A stretch of 55,727 nt of DNA from JBDTVS01 sp040007095 (GTDB taxonomy: Bacteria; Acidobacteriota; Vicinamibacteria; Vicinamibacterales; CAVVIG01). The stretch is taken from contig JBDTVS010000242.1 of assembly GCA_040007095.1 (NCBI GenBank), positions 1 to 55,727 of the forward strand. The letters run 5' to 3'. Under the pieces are notes generated by a model. The model did no database searches. It worked only from the letters and a program-made list of their open reading frames with translations, and had not been told where the DNA came from. The first letter of the stretch is position 1; each line of letters starts with the position of its first letter. Of the stretch, positions 17,041 to 25,935 are shown one piece after another. The translations under genes and the position numbers were made by a program.

Positions 17041-17766
17041 ATGACGCAGACGATAGGCATCGCAGCGGTCGCGATACTGTTATCGTCACTTGGGGCGAGT
17101 CGGGCATCCGCGCAGCAACAGGGCCCCGCAACGCCGGCGCCAAGACCGGCAGCAATCGCGCCTCCCGCTCCGGCGATGCTGTTCAGCATGGCGCTCGAAA
17201 ACGACACGCGTCTGCCTCTCGCTCAGAATACGGTCACCACGCCAACCGTCGATCTCCAGCTCTATGGAGACGGCAGGAACATCGTGGTCGCCACCGGCAA
17301 GGGCGACCATTTTCCCCGCCTGTTCTTTGGGTTGTGCAAAGGACCGTGTGGCTTCACCTTGCGCGACCGGAACAGTTACTTCGATCTTCGAGGCAGAGCG
17401 AGCATCAGGTTCACGACCATCGTGTCCGGCTTCCATCGCGTGCGGCCCCTCATCAAGTTGGCTGACGGCACGTTGCTCATCGGCGATCAGGCGGAGGGAT
17501 CCACCGTGGATTACCATCAGTACGATGTGTCTTTTGCCGACTGTCGGTGGCTCAGGCTGGATCCGACGAGAGGTGTAACGTTGGGAGGGGCCTGGGTCGT
17601 GCCGGACTTGAGTAAAGTTGACGAAGTCGGCACCTTCGACGTGATTCCAGGGAGCGGGGCGTGGCCTGTCGAGGGTCAGCCCGTCGAAAAGCAACCAGCC
17701 CCTCCAGCCGGGGGATGGGTGGCAGTGTCCGCCTTTGAACTGTGGGGACAACCCGTCAAACGGTGA
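17041..17766 (+). CDS. Exported protein of unknown function
   Basis: A 241-residue protein, taking the ATG at 17041 because GGGAGG lies six bases upstream; a TTG 12 bases earlier is in frame but sits on that site. A signal peptide spans about 1-24 (SRASAQ). A Pro/Ala-rich linker follows, then a beta-rich domain with two nearby cysteines (LCKGPCGF) and repeated DLRGR/RPLIKLADG strands. The sequence TTIVSGFHRVRPLIKLADG followed by WLRLDPTRGV suggests a carbohydrate-binding-like beta-sandwich, but I cannot name the family. It probably ends the propeller operon. Confidence 0.7.
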   Translation: MTQTIGIAAVAILLSSLGASRASAQQQGPATPAPRPAAIAPPAPAMLFSMALENDTRLPLAQNTVTTPTVDLQLYGDGRNIVVATGKGDHFPRLFFGLCKGPCGFTLRDRNSYFDLRGRASIRFTTIVSGFHRVRPLIKLADGTLLIGDQAEGSTVDYHQYDVSFADCRWLRLDPTRGVTLGGAWVVPDLSKVDEVGTFDVIPGSGAWPVEGQPVEKQPAPPAGGWVAVSAFELWGQPVKR

Positions 17767-17815
17767 AGCACCACGCGATGCGTGCCTGGCCGCCGCGACG
17801 GCGCGCAGAGCTGAA

Positions 17816-20800
17816 TCACCAGCTGAGCACTTCGCGGATTTTCTGCCCGAGGGCGTCTGAGCTGAAAGGCTTGTGCAGAAACGCAATCCCGGGGTTGAGC
17901 ACGCCGTGGTGGACGATGGCGTCCTCGGTGTAGCCCGACATATAGATCACTTTCAGCGCCGGCCGTCGGTCGATCAGCTGGCTGATGAGGTCCGGTCCGC
18001 TGGCACCCGGCATCACGACATCGGTCAGGATGACGTCGATCGCCTCGTGCTGCTCGAAGAGCTGCAGGGCTTCGTTCGCATTTGAAGCCGCGAGGATCTT
18101 GTAGCCCTGCCGCTCGAGCAATCTCGTGGTCAATTCGAGAAGCTCCGCTGCGTCGTCCACCACGAGCACCGTCTCTCCGCCGCCACGCGGCCGCACCACG
18201 GGGAGCGGCGCGGCCACAGCCGGCTCGCCGGCATCGGCCCGTGGGAGATACACCGTGAACGACGAGCCCTTGCCGACTTCGCTGATCACCCTCGCGCTCC
18301 CGCCGCTGCGCGTGACGATGCCGTGGATCGTCGCGAGGCCGAGCCCGGTGCCTTTGCCGACTTCCTTGGTGGTATAGAAAGGCTCGAAGAGACGAGCCTG
18401 CACCTCGGGTGTCATGCCGGTGCCTGTATCCGAGACCGTCAACGCCACGTACGCCCCGGGCTTCACCGCGAAATTCGTCGTCGCGTCATGCTCGTCGAGC
18501 TCGGCGTTCGCCGTTTCGATCGTCAACCTGCCGCCGCCCGGCATGGCATCCCGCGCGTTCACCGCGAGGTTCATGACGATCTGCTCGATCTGTCCTCGAT
18601 CGGCTTGGACCGGCGCCAGGGCCGGGCCGAGGTGCACGACCACCTCGACGTCTGCACCGATGAGGCGATCGAGCATTTCCCGCACGTCGGTCACCACGAC
18701 GTTCAGATCGAGCTGAGTCGGCTCGATGATCTGTCGGCGGCTGAAGGCCAGCAACTGACGCGTGAGCCCCGCCGCCCGCGTGCCCGCTTTGTGGATCTCT
18801 TCGATGTCGGCGTGACGAGGGTCACCCGGGTCAACCTCCGTCAACAACAGCTCGCAGTAGCCGAGAATCGCGGTCAGCAGATTGTTGAAGTCGTGGGCCA
18901 CGCCGCCGGCGAGGTGGCCGATCGCCTCCATCTTCTGCGCTTGCTGGTACTGCGCTTCCAGCGTCCGGCGTTCGGTGACATCCAGCGAGATCCCGACACT
19001 GCGCACCGGCGCGCCGTGCGCGCCCAATAGAATGCGTCCGGTGCAGCTGAGCCACCGGATCTTGCCATCGCGCCGAATCGTGCGATTGAGAATCGAGAAA
19101 TCACCGCCCGCGGCGGTGGCTTTCTCGATCGTGTCGACCACGGATTGGCGATCGTCGGGATGAACCAGCTCGACGAAGTCCTCGAAGGTCCCGCCGAAGG
19201 TCCCCACCGGCATTCCGTACTGGGCCTCGAGCGTCTCGGACCAGCGAATGACGCCCGTGGCGTAGTCCATGTCCCAGATCCCGACCTCGGCGTTCTGCAG
19301 CGCAAACCGCATGCGCTCTTCGGCGGTTCGCAGTGCCTCGACCGCGCTGTTGCGTTCGGACACGTCGCGAATCATTCCGAGCAGATTGCCGTCGGGCATG
19401 ACGGTGGCAATCACTTCCGCCGAAAAAATCGAACCGTCCTTGCGCCGCAGCTGCCATTCTCGAGAATAGATGGGGGCGCTCGAGATCGCCCGCAGCGCCG
19501 ATTGGATGTCTGGAATTTCGGCCTCGCACACGATCGCCGAGGCGTGTAGTCCGATCAGTTCGTCGCGAGCGTAGCCGAGCATCCGGCAGATGCTCGGATT
19601 GGCGTCGAGATAGCGGCTCTCGCGATCGGCGATGAGGATGCCGTCCGGGGCGTGCTCGAACAGCGTGCGGTAGCGCGCCTCGCTTGCCCGCATCGCCCCC
19701 TCGGCGAGCTTCTGCGCGGTGATGTCGGTACCGACGCTGAGGATTTCGGCCACCTCCCCATCGGCGTCCCGGCCGATCCGGTTGGTCCACGCAATCAGGA
19801 CGCGCTCGCCGTTGCGCCGCATGTTCTCGTTGACGTTCTGCTCGAAGGCCGTGGGGTCGGTGCGAATCCGATCCATCAGCCGCTCGAGATCGCGGCCGCT
19901 GCTTTCCATCGGCGGGACGATGGTGCCGATCACGTGGCGACCAAGAATCTCCCCGGCCGAGTAGCCGAAGAACCGCTGGCCGAATTCGTTGAGAAACGTG
20001 ACGCGGCCATCGGAATTCCAGCGCAGGATGATGCTGTTGGCGTACTCGACGACCTCGCGGTACTGCCGTTCGCTTTCCGCGAGGCGGTCGCCAGCCTGCC
20101 TGCGCTCGGCGATGTCGACGCCCATTCCCACCAGGCACGCCTTCCCGTCCGCGACCAGGCGTGTGCCGGTGAAGAAGTACGGAGTCGCACGACCGTCCCT
20201 GCCGACCAACGACGCTTCGACGGTGGACTGGCCGTTCTCGAAGACCTCGGCGATCCCCTGCTGAACGCGTCGCTTGTCGTCCCCAGAAAAAAAATCCAGC
20301 GGATGCATCCGCGCGATGTCTTCCGCCGAGTATCCAGAGACGGTCGCAAGGTTATCATTCCACCGTAGAAATTGTCCCCGCTCGTCATAGAAGTAGACGA
20401 TGCCGGGCAGACTCTCGAGCATCGCGTCGGAGAACAGCTTCTCGCTTCGGGCGACGGCCTCCGCCTGCCGACGCTGCTGGTCGCGTTCGATGTTGTCGAG
20501 GGCGTACGAGATGGCGGCGGCGGTGTCGACGAGGAGTGCGATCTCCCGGTCCTCGAAGGAGCCGGCGTCGCTGGCGTAGATGTTGAGCGCGCCGCATTCG
20601 TGGCCGCCCAGCTGCAGCGGGAATCGCGCGAACGCGAGCACGCCGTGGCGGAGCATTTCAGCCCGCCATGGCTCGGCGGCCGCGTCAGTCCGCAGATCGT
20701 TGCACACATACGGGCGATCCCCTCGCCCTGCGCTGTCCGGCTCGTGGCCTTCCGGGCCGCGGTTCGACGGCACGTTGATGCGATGGACGTGACCGGCGTC

Positions 20801-21406
20801 GTCGCCCCACTGCGCCCTGATGGCGACCCGATCTGTGTCCGGCACGCGCCACCCGATCGAGGCCACGCGGAGGCCGCCGTGCTCGACCAGCACCTGACAC
20901 ACCCGTTGAAACAGCTCGTCCCGGCCCGGCATCTGGACGATGGCCTGGTTGATCTGGCTGACGGCCGCGTACATCCGCACGAGCCGTTCGAGCTCTGTCT
21001 CCTCGGTGCGATCGCGCCGCTCGACGATCGCCCGCACGGCGATCAATGCGCAGCGCAAACGCGCGACTTCGAGCGGCTTGGCCAGGTAGTCGAATGCGCC
21101 GCTCTTGACGACGTCGATCGCCATGCCGATTGTGGGCTGACCGGTCATCACGATGATTTGGCACGACGGCTCGGCTCGACGGATGGACCGGAGCAGGTCC
21201 AGGCCGCGCTCGTCCGGCGCCGGCAGATCCAATATCGCCACGTCTGGCTTGACCGCGGCGAACGATTTCGGCACCGGTGCGCCGGCCCTGCGCTGCTCGA
21301 CCAGGAACCCGAGCAGCCCGCCATGATGCTCGATGACGCGGAGCGCGTTGGGATCGTCGGCAACGACCAGCAGTGTGGGACGGATCGTCGTCGGAGTGGG
21401 CATCAT
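17816..21406 (-). CDS. Hybrid histidine kinase: REC-GAF-4xPAS-HisKA-HATPase-REC
   Basis: A 1196-residue cytosolic hybrid kinase. The N-terminal receiver (about 10-128) has phosphoacceptor D60, T88 and K110. GAF covers about 140-318, and four PAS domains span roughly 319-440, 441-571, 572-698 and 699-825. The dimerisation/phosphotransfer helix has H838 in GGVAHDFNNLL. The ATPase N-box NLAVNARDAMP, the G-box TGLGL and the VSDTGTGM region follow. The C-terminal receiver has D1129. The HxFNN form is typical of kinases that signal to a downstream receiver or phosphotransfer protein. There is no membrane segment and no DNA-binding domain, so the output partner is elsewhere. It is divergent from the propeller gene starting at 21667. 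Confidence 0.93.
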   Translation of the reverse strand: MMPTPTTIRPTLLVVADDPNALRVIEHHGGLLGFLVEQRRAGAPVPKSFAAVKPDVAILDLPAPDERGLDLLRSIRRAEPSCQIIVMTGQPTIGMAIDVVKSGAFDYLAKPLEVARLRCALIAVRAIVERRDRTEETELERLVRMYAAVSQINQAIVQMPGRDELFQRVCQVLVEHGGLRVASIGWRVPDTDRVAIRAQWGDDAGHVHRINVPSNRGPEGHEPDSAGRGDRPYVCNDLRTDAAAEPWRAEMLRHGVLAFARFPLQLGGHECGALNIYASDAGSFEDREIALLVDTAAAISYALDNIERDQQRRQAEAVARSEKLFSDAMLESLPGIVYFYDERGQFLRWNDNLATVSGYSAEDIARMHPLDFFSGDDKRRVQQGIAEVFENGQSTVEASLVGRDGRATPYFFTGTRLVADGKACLVGMGVDIAERRQAGDRLAESERQYREVVEYANSIILRWNSDGRVTFLNEFGQRFFGYSAGEILGRHVIGTIVPPMESSGRDLERLMDRIRTDPTAFEQNVNENMRRNGERVLIAWTNRIGRDADGEVAEILSVGTDITAQKLAEGAMRASEARYRTLFEHAPDGILIADRESRYLDANPSICRMLGYARDELIGLHASAIVCEAEIPDIQSALRAISSAPIYSREWQLRRKDGSIFSAEVIATVMPDGNLLGMIRDVSERNSAVEALRTAEERMRFALQNAEVGIWDMDYATGVIRWSETLEAQYGMPVGTFGGTFEDFVELVHPDDRQSVVDTIEKATAAGGDFSILNRTIRRDGKIRWLSCTGRILLGAHGAPVRSVGISLDVTERRTLEAQYQQAQKMEAIGHLAGGVAHDFNNLLTAILGYCELLLTEVDPGDPRHADIEEIHKAGTRAAGLTRQLLAFSRRQIIEPTQLDLNVVVTDVREMLDRLIGADVEVVVHLGPALAPVQADRGQIEQIVMNLAVNARDAMPGGGRLTIETANAELDEHDATTNFAVKPGAYVALTVSDTGTGMTPEVQARLFEPFYTTKEVGKGTGLGLATIHGIVTRSGGSARVISEVGKGSSFTVYLPRADAGEPAVAAPLPVVRPRGGGETVLVVDDAAELLELTTRLLERQGYKILAASNANEALQLFEQHEAIDVILTDVVMPGASGPDLISQLIDRRPALKVIYMSGYTEDAIVHHGVLNPGIAFLHKPFSSDALGQKIREVLSW

Positions 21407-21536
21407 TCAGGCTGCCTGCTCTGTCGCATCGATATCGAGATGCTGGCGTCGAGCGGCGCCATTCTAACGACGCGACTCAATCCCACAGTATAGAACTCGA
21501 TGGAGCAGCCTCCTGCACGCTGAACGAGATTCTTAC

Positions 21537-21565
21537 TTGTAGCGGCAGGCGGCGGGCTCTACTAT
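21537..21565 (+). promoter_or_regulatory. Candidate sigma-70-type promoter for the propeller gene
   Basis: TTGTAG and TACTAT are separated by exactly 17 bases, about 100 bp before the start at 21667. The match to consensus is moderate (-10 four of six, -35 three of six). The rest of the 260-bp divergent region shows no clear operator. Confidence 0.25.
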
Positions 21566-21666
21566 CCTCCCTCAAAGATTTCTCGCGCTTGCAGGCGGTG
21601 CGGTTCGCTGCCGTGTCGCCTCACGAACGGCTGTCGCCTGAAAGAGGATGGAAGCAGGGAGTGACC

Positions 21667-22914
21667 ATGAATCTGAAGATTGCACGACACACCGGCCTCA
21701 TCGCGGCGGTTGCGCTCACGCTCGGCGCCGGGGGCATCCAACGTCAATCGGTTGCTGCGCAGGGCAGCGGCAAACAGGCGCCCATTTTCGAAGTCGATCC
21801 GTTCTGGCCCAAGCCATTGCCCAACCACTGGGTCACCGGCTCGACCATCGGCCTCTCGGTGGACGCACAGGACAACGTGTGGACCATCCACCGGCCGAAC
21901 ACCGTCGAAGACAACTTCAAGGCCGCCGACATCAAGGTCGGCGAAGCCCGAGGGCGGGACGACGAGGCTCAACCGGGCGCTCCAGCGTCTCAGCCGACGG
22001 CGGGTGCAGGCTTCATCGGTAAGTGCTGCAAGGTAGCCCCACCGGTGCTGGTTTACGACCAGGCGGGGAACCTGACGAGATCCTGGGGCGGTCCGGGTCA
22101 GGGGTACGACTGGCCGGATAGCAATCACGGCATCACCGTCGACCACAAGGGCAACGTCTGGCTGGCCGGCAACGGCGCCAAGGACACCCAGATCCTCAAG
22201 TTCACCGGTGCCGGGGCACTCCTTTTTCAGTTGGGCAAGCATGGCGTGCACAACGGCAGCAACGACACCGAGAACTTCTGGCAGCCGACAAAGATCTGGG
22301 AAGACGTCGCGGGCAATGAGGTGTACGTCGGCGACGGCTACGGCAACCGCCGCGTCATCGTGTTCGACGCCGACACCGGCAAGTACAAGCGGCATTGGGG
22401 CGCCTATGGCAGCAAGCCGAGCGACGAGAAGGTGCCTGCCTACAATCCCAAAGGCACGCCGTCGAAGCAGTTCAATACCGTCCATTGCGCGATCGTGTCG
22501 AACGATGGGCTGGTCTATGTCTGCGATCGAGTGAACGATCGGATTCAGGTCTTCCGCAAAGACGGCACGTTCGTGAAGGAAGTCTTCATCGATCCCAACA
22601 CATTTCGATCCGGTTCGGTGTGGGACATGACGTTTTCACGCGATCCGCAGCAGACCTATATTTATGCCGCCAACGGCGTCGACGAAAAGATCAACATCCT
22701 GCTGCGCAGCTCGCTGGAAGTCTTGACGTCGTTCGGCGACGGCGGACGCGCCCCAGGCCAGTTCTTCGGCGTTCACAACCTGGCGACCGACTCGAAGGGG
22801 AATCTGTATGCGACCGAGACCTACACCGGCGCGCGCATCCAACGATTCGTCTACAAAGGCGTGGGGGCGGTGACGAAGGCGGACCAGGGCGTGGTGTGGC
22901 CCAAGTCCCGCTGA
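21667..22914 (+). CDS. Exported NHL propeller with full His triad
   Basis: A 415-residue protein, starting at the ATG at 21667 with GGGAG just upstream; the open frame extends further 5' but that part is not protein-like. The signal peptide is about 1-30. The mature protein starts with FEVDPFWPKPLPNHW, a sequence I associate with secreted acidobacterial propellers. Blades contain SNHGITVD, TVHCAIVS and GVHNLATD, so the three lyase-type His positions are present. A CC pair lies at about 120. As with its paralogues, lyase activity is by family resemblance only. The gene stands alone, divergent from the kinase and convergent with lon. Confidence 0.85.
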   Translation: MNLKIARHTGLIAAVALTLGAGGIQRQSVAAQGSGKQAPIFEVDPFWPKPLPNHWVTGSTIGLSVDAQDNVWTIHRPNTVEDNFKAADIKVGEARGRDDEAQPGAPASQPTAGAGFIGKCCKVAPPVLVYDQAGNLTRSWGGPGQGYDWPDSNHGITVDHKGNVWLAGNGAKDTQILKFTGAGALLFQLGKHGVHNGSNDTENFWQPTKIWEDVAGNEVYVGDGYGNRRVIVFDADTGKYKRHWGAYGSKPSDEKVPAYNPKGTPSKQFNTVHCAIVSNDGLVYVCDRVNDRIQVFRKDGTFVKEVFIDPNTFRSGSVWDMTFSRDPQQTYIYAANGVDEKINILLRSSLEVLTSFGDGGRAPGQFFGVHNLATDSKGNLYATETYTGARIQRFVYKGVGAVTKADQGVVWPKSR

Positions 22915-22939
22915 CGACCCGGATAGTTCGGGTGGCTTC

Positions 22940-23001
22940 GTACGTAGTGTCCGCCTTCAGGCGGACTATCACGGTCCGGCTGAAGCCAGGACACTACGTA
23001 C
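22940..23001. repeat. 62-bp element with perfect 13-bp inverted ends
   Basis: GTACGTAGTGTCC (22940-22952) and GGACACTACGTAC (22989-23001) are exact reverse complements. The inside holds CCGCC-TTCA-GGCGG (22951-22964) and CCGGCTGAAGCC. It fills the gap between the convergent propeller and lon genes and could serve as a bidirectional terminator or a REP-type element. Confidence 0.75.
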
Positions 23002-23028
23002 AACTGGAAAACGCACCTGGTCCGGCGC

Positions 23029-25308
23029 CTACGCCACCATGGCCAGCACGTTCGGCTCCAATGCGAGCGCGAGCACTTCGTCCACCGACTTGACCGGATG
23101 GAAATGCATCTGGGCCCGGACGTCCTGCGGCACCTCGTCGATGTCCGGCTCGTTGCGCTCCGGCAGGATGATTGTCGTCAAGCCGGCGGCGTGCGCCGCG
23201 AGCACTTTCTGCTTCAGCCCGCCAATCGGCAGCACGCGTCCTTGCAGCGTCACTTCGCCGGTCATGCCCACGGTGCTTTTCACCGGCCGGCCGGTGAGCA
23301 GCGACGCCAATGCGGTCACCATGGTCACGCCCGCGCTGGGCCCGTCCTTGGGAATCGCCCCAGCGGGGACGTGCACGTGGAACTCCCGGCCGTCGAAGCG
23401 CCGCTCGTCAATCCCCAGTTGCAGCGCGTGGCTCTGGATGTAGGTCAGCGCGATCCGCGCCGACTCTTTCATGACATCGCCGAGTTGTCCGGTCAGGACC
23501 AGCCCGCCTTTGCCCGCCATCGAGGCGGCCTCGACGAACAGCACGTCGCCGCCGACGCCGGTCACGGCGAGTCCGGTGGCCACGCCCGGGATCGCCGTAC
23601 GCGCCGCCGCTTCCTGAAAGAACTTCGGCCGGCCCAGTGCTTCCAGCACCGCCGCGGTGTCGACAACGATTGGCCGCGGCTGATGACCGGCGGCGATTCG
23701 CGTGGCTGTCTTGCGAAGTATCCTGCCCAGCTCGCGTTCCAGCTGGCGGACGCCTGCCTCGCGCGTGTAGTCGCTCACGACCCGGCGCAACGCGTCGTCG
23801 TCGGTCGTCACGTCGGCGGGGCTCAAGCCATTTCGTTCGACTTGCCGCGGCCAGAGATAGTCGCGACCGATGGCGATCTTCTCGTCGATCGTGTAGCCGT
23901 CGAAGCGAATCACTTCCATCCGGTCGAGCAGCGGCGCCGGAATCGTATCGGAGACGTTGGCCGTCGCGATGAACAGCACGTGCGAGAGATCGAGCGCGAC
24001 GTCCAGGTAGTGATCCTGAAACGCGTGATTCTGCGCGGGGTCCAGCACCTCGAGCAGCGCCGCCGATGGGTCGCCGCGCCAGTCGGCCCCGAGCTTGTCG
24101 ACCTCGTCGAGGAGGATGACCGGATTCATCGTGCCTGCGTCGCGGAGTGCGCGGACGAGCCGGCCCGGGAGCGCGCCGATATAGGTGCGACGATGCCCGC
24201 GGATCTCGGCCTCGTCCCGCACGCCGCCGAGAGACATCCGGACGAACTGCCGTCCAGTCGCCCGGGCGATCGACTCGCCGATCGAAGTCTTGCCGGTTCC
24301 CGGCGGGCCGATCAGCGTCAGGATGGCGCCCGATCGGCGGTCGTCAGTCAACCCGCGCTCGGCGCGGAGCTTGCGCACCGCGAGGTATTCGGTAATCCGC
24401 TGTTTCACGTCGTCGAGACCGGCGTGGTCGGCGTCGAGCACGGTCCGCGCATGCTGCGGATCGAGGCGCTCTTCGGACCGTTTCGCCCAGGGCACCGCGA
24501 GAAGCCAATCCAGGTAGGTCCGGATCATCGACGCTTCGGCGTTGGAGTCTCCCATCCGCTCGAATCGCGCCAGCTCGCGCTCGGCTTGCTGCTGGACGGC
24601 CTCGGGCATCGCGGCGGCGGCAATTTTCGCTCGATACTCCGCCGCAATCGAGCCTTCGTTCTCGCCCAGCTCCTTGCGGATGGCGTCCATCTGCCGCCGC
24701 AGGAAATACTCGCGCTGCTGCTTTTGTGCGCCGGTCTCGACGTCGTCGTGGATGCGCTTGCGGACGCGCAGTTCGGCGAGCCGGTCCTGTTGGAATTGGA
24801 GGGCCAGCTTCAGCCGTTCCACCACGTCGAGCGTTTCGAGCAGCTCAAGCTTCTGACCGACGTTCAGATCCGGCGAGTAGCCGGCGGTATCCGCCAGGGA
24901 GCCGGGATGGGTGATCGAGCGCACGAAGGCGCTGAGTCGGCCATCGTCGCCGCGCAGTTCGAGGATCTCTTCCACCACCGCGCGGTACTCACGCTCGAGC
25001 TCGCGGGTCTGACTCGGCACCGGGGCGACGTCCGGACGCTCGTCGACTTCGACGCGAAGCACGCCGTCTCGATCGGTGTGGGCCGCGCCGGGGACGCCCC
25101 GGTGAAGCGCCATGAACGAGGCCAGACCCCGCCCACCCGCGACGACCCGTTCGGACACTTCCGCGACCACCCCGACCTTCGCGTAGGCACTGCCGCGCCG
25201 CGGAATCAGCAGGACCCGCGCATCGCCGCTGGCGTCCGCCGGGAGGGTGACCGGCATGCCGGGGAACACGACCACATCATCGAGAGAAACCAGCTTCAGG
25301 GGTGTCAT
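23029..25308 (-). CDS. lon: ATP-dependent Lon protease
   Basis: A 759-residue Lon, using the ATG at 25308 (MTPLKLV); a TTG 36 bases upstream would only add a non-conserved tail. Order: N-terminal substrate-binding domain (1 to about 190), coiled-coil helical region with DAIRKELGE, AAA+ module with Walker A GPPGTGKTS and the GGVRDEAEIRGHRRTY signature, then the Ser-Lys protease domain. The catalytic dyad is S658 in KDGPSAG and K701 in GGLKQK, 43 residues apart as in E. coli Lon. It degrades misfolded and regulatory proteins in the cytoplasm. It is divergent from a MarR-family gene across a 67-bp intergenic region. Confidence 0.97.
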   Translation of the reverse strand: MTPLKLVSLDDVVVFPGMPVTLPADASGDARVLLIPRRGSAYAKVGVVAEVSERVVAGGRGLASFMALHRGVPGAAHTDRDGVLRVEVDERPDVAPVPSQTRELEREYRAVVEEILELRGDDGRLSAFVRSITHPGSLADTAGYSPDLNVGQKLELLETLDVVERLKLALQFQQDRLAELRVRKRIHDDVETGAQKQQREYFLRRQMDAIRKELGENEGSIAAEYRAKIAAAAMPEAVQQQAERELARFERMGDSNAEASMIRTYLDWLLAVPWAKRSEERLDPQHARTVLDADHAGLDDVKQRITEYLAVRKLRAERGLTDDRRSGAILTLIGPPGTGKTSIGESIARATGRQFVRMSLGGVRDEAEIRGHRRTYIGALPGRLVRALRDAGTMNPVILLDEVDKLGADWRGDPSAALLEVLDPAQNHAFQDHYLDVALDLSHVLFIATANVSDTIPAPLLDRMEVIRFDGYTIDEKIAIGRDYLWPRQVERNGLSPADVTTDDDALRRVVSDYTREAGVRQLERELGRILRKTATRIAAGHQPRPIVVDTAAVLEALGRPKFFQEAAARTAIPGVATGLAVTGVGGDVLFVEAASMAGKGGLVLTGQLGDVMKESARIALTYIQSHALQLGIDERRFDGREFHVHVPAGAIPKDGPSAGVTMVTALASLLTGRPVKSTVGMTGEVTLQGRVLPIGGLKQKVLAAHAAGLTTIILPERNEPDIDEVPQDVRAQMHFHPVKSVDEVLALALEPNVLAMVA

Positions 25309-25375
25309 GCACCCGAGGTTACGCTTAATACTTGATGATGTCAACTATAGAGTAGATGAACTATACTGTCGCCGG
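25309..25375. promoter_or_regulatory. Compact divergent lon/marR control region
   Basis: On the minus strand, GCGACA (25372-25367) and TATAGT (25349-25344) are 17 bases apart, a good candidate lon promoter. On the plus strand TATACT (25362-25367) could be the marR -10. TTGA-TGATG-TCAA (25332-25344) is a perfect inverted repeat at the predicted lon transcription start, placed as a repressor site would be. Confidence 0.5.
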
Positions 25376-25795
25376 ATGAAGCAGACGGACACGGATGACT
25401 GCGGGGCCTGGCCGCTGCTGGTGCGGCTCTTTTTCACCCAGCGGGCGAACCTGCCGCAGCTCGCCGCCGAGCTCCAGCTCTCGCCGGCGCAGTGCCACGT
25501 GCTGCATCTGATCGAGCCGGGCCGGCCGATGCCGATGGGACAGCTCGCCGGGACGCTCGCGTGCGACGCGTCGAATGTCACCGGGCTGGTGGACCGGCTC
25601 GAGTCGCGCGGGCTGGTGCGCCGCCGTCCGTCGGCCGCCGACCGCCGGGTGAAGGTGTTGGAACTCACCCCCACCGGTTCGCGGCTCCGTGCCCTGCTGC
25701 TCGATCGCATGACCGCGCCGCCCGCCACGCTGCGGCGCCTCTCCGTCCGCGAGCAACGGACGCTCGTGCGAATCCTGTCGCGGCTGCTCGAGTAG
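25376..25795 (+). CDS. MarR-family transcriptional regulator
   Basis: A 139-residue winged-helix dimer protein. The start is the ATG at 25376; the open frame extends upstream through the promoter but is not expected to be translated. Features: N-terminal dimer helix, recognition region MGQLAGTLACDASNVTGLVDRLESRGLV, and the beta-wing RRRPSAADRRVKVLELT with the Asp/Arg typical of MarR. MarR proteins usually repress adjacent divergent genes and are released by small phenolic or oxidant ligands. Here the adjacent gene is lon, and an inverted repeat lies between them, so lon or marR itself is the obvious candidate target. This link is inferred. Confidence 0.92.
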   Translation: MKQTDTDDCGAWPLLVRLFFTQRANLPQLAAELQLSPAQCHVLHLIEPGRPMPMGQLAGTLACDASNVTGLVDRLESRGLVRRRPSAADRRVKVLELTPTGSRLRALLLDRMTAPPATLRRLSVREQRTLVRILSRLLE

Positions 25796-25935
25796 GGCAA
25801 CGCGGAGCGTCGGTGTCTCCTTTACGCGATCCTTGCTCGCCGGCGCCCGCAACGCGGTAGAATCCCTGCCGCCGCAAGTGACAGGCGGGTCAATAGTCAA
25901 TCGCACCGGCCGTCGGCAGCATGAGGAGAGGGCAT

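Noticed and set aside
23098..25335. Long plus-strand frame opposite lon
   Set aside because: Antisense shadow in GC-rich DNA. It is Arg/His-rich without recognisable domains, whereas the opposite strand encodes a complete Lon.
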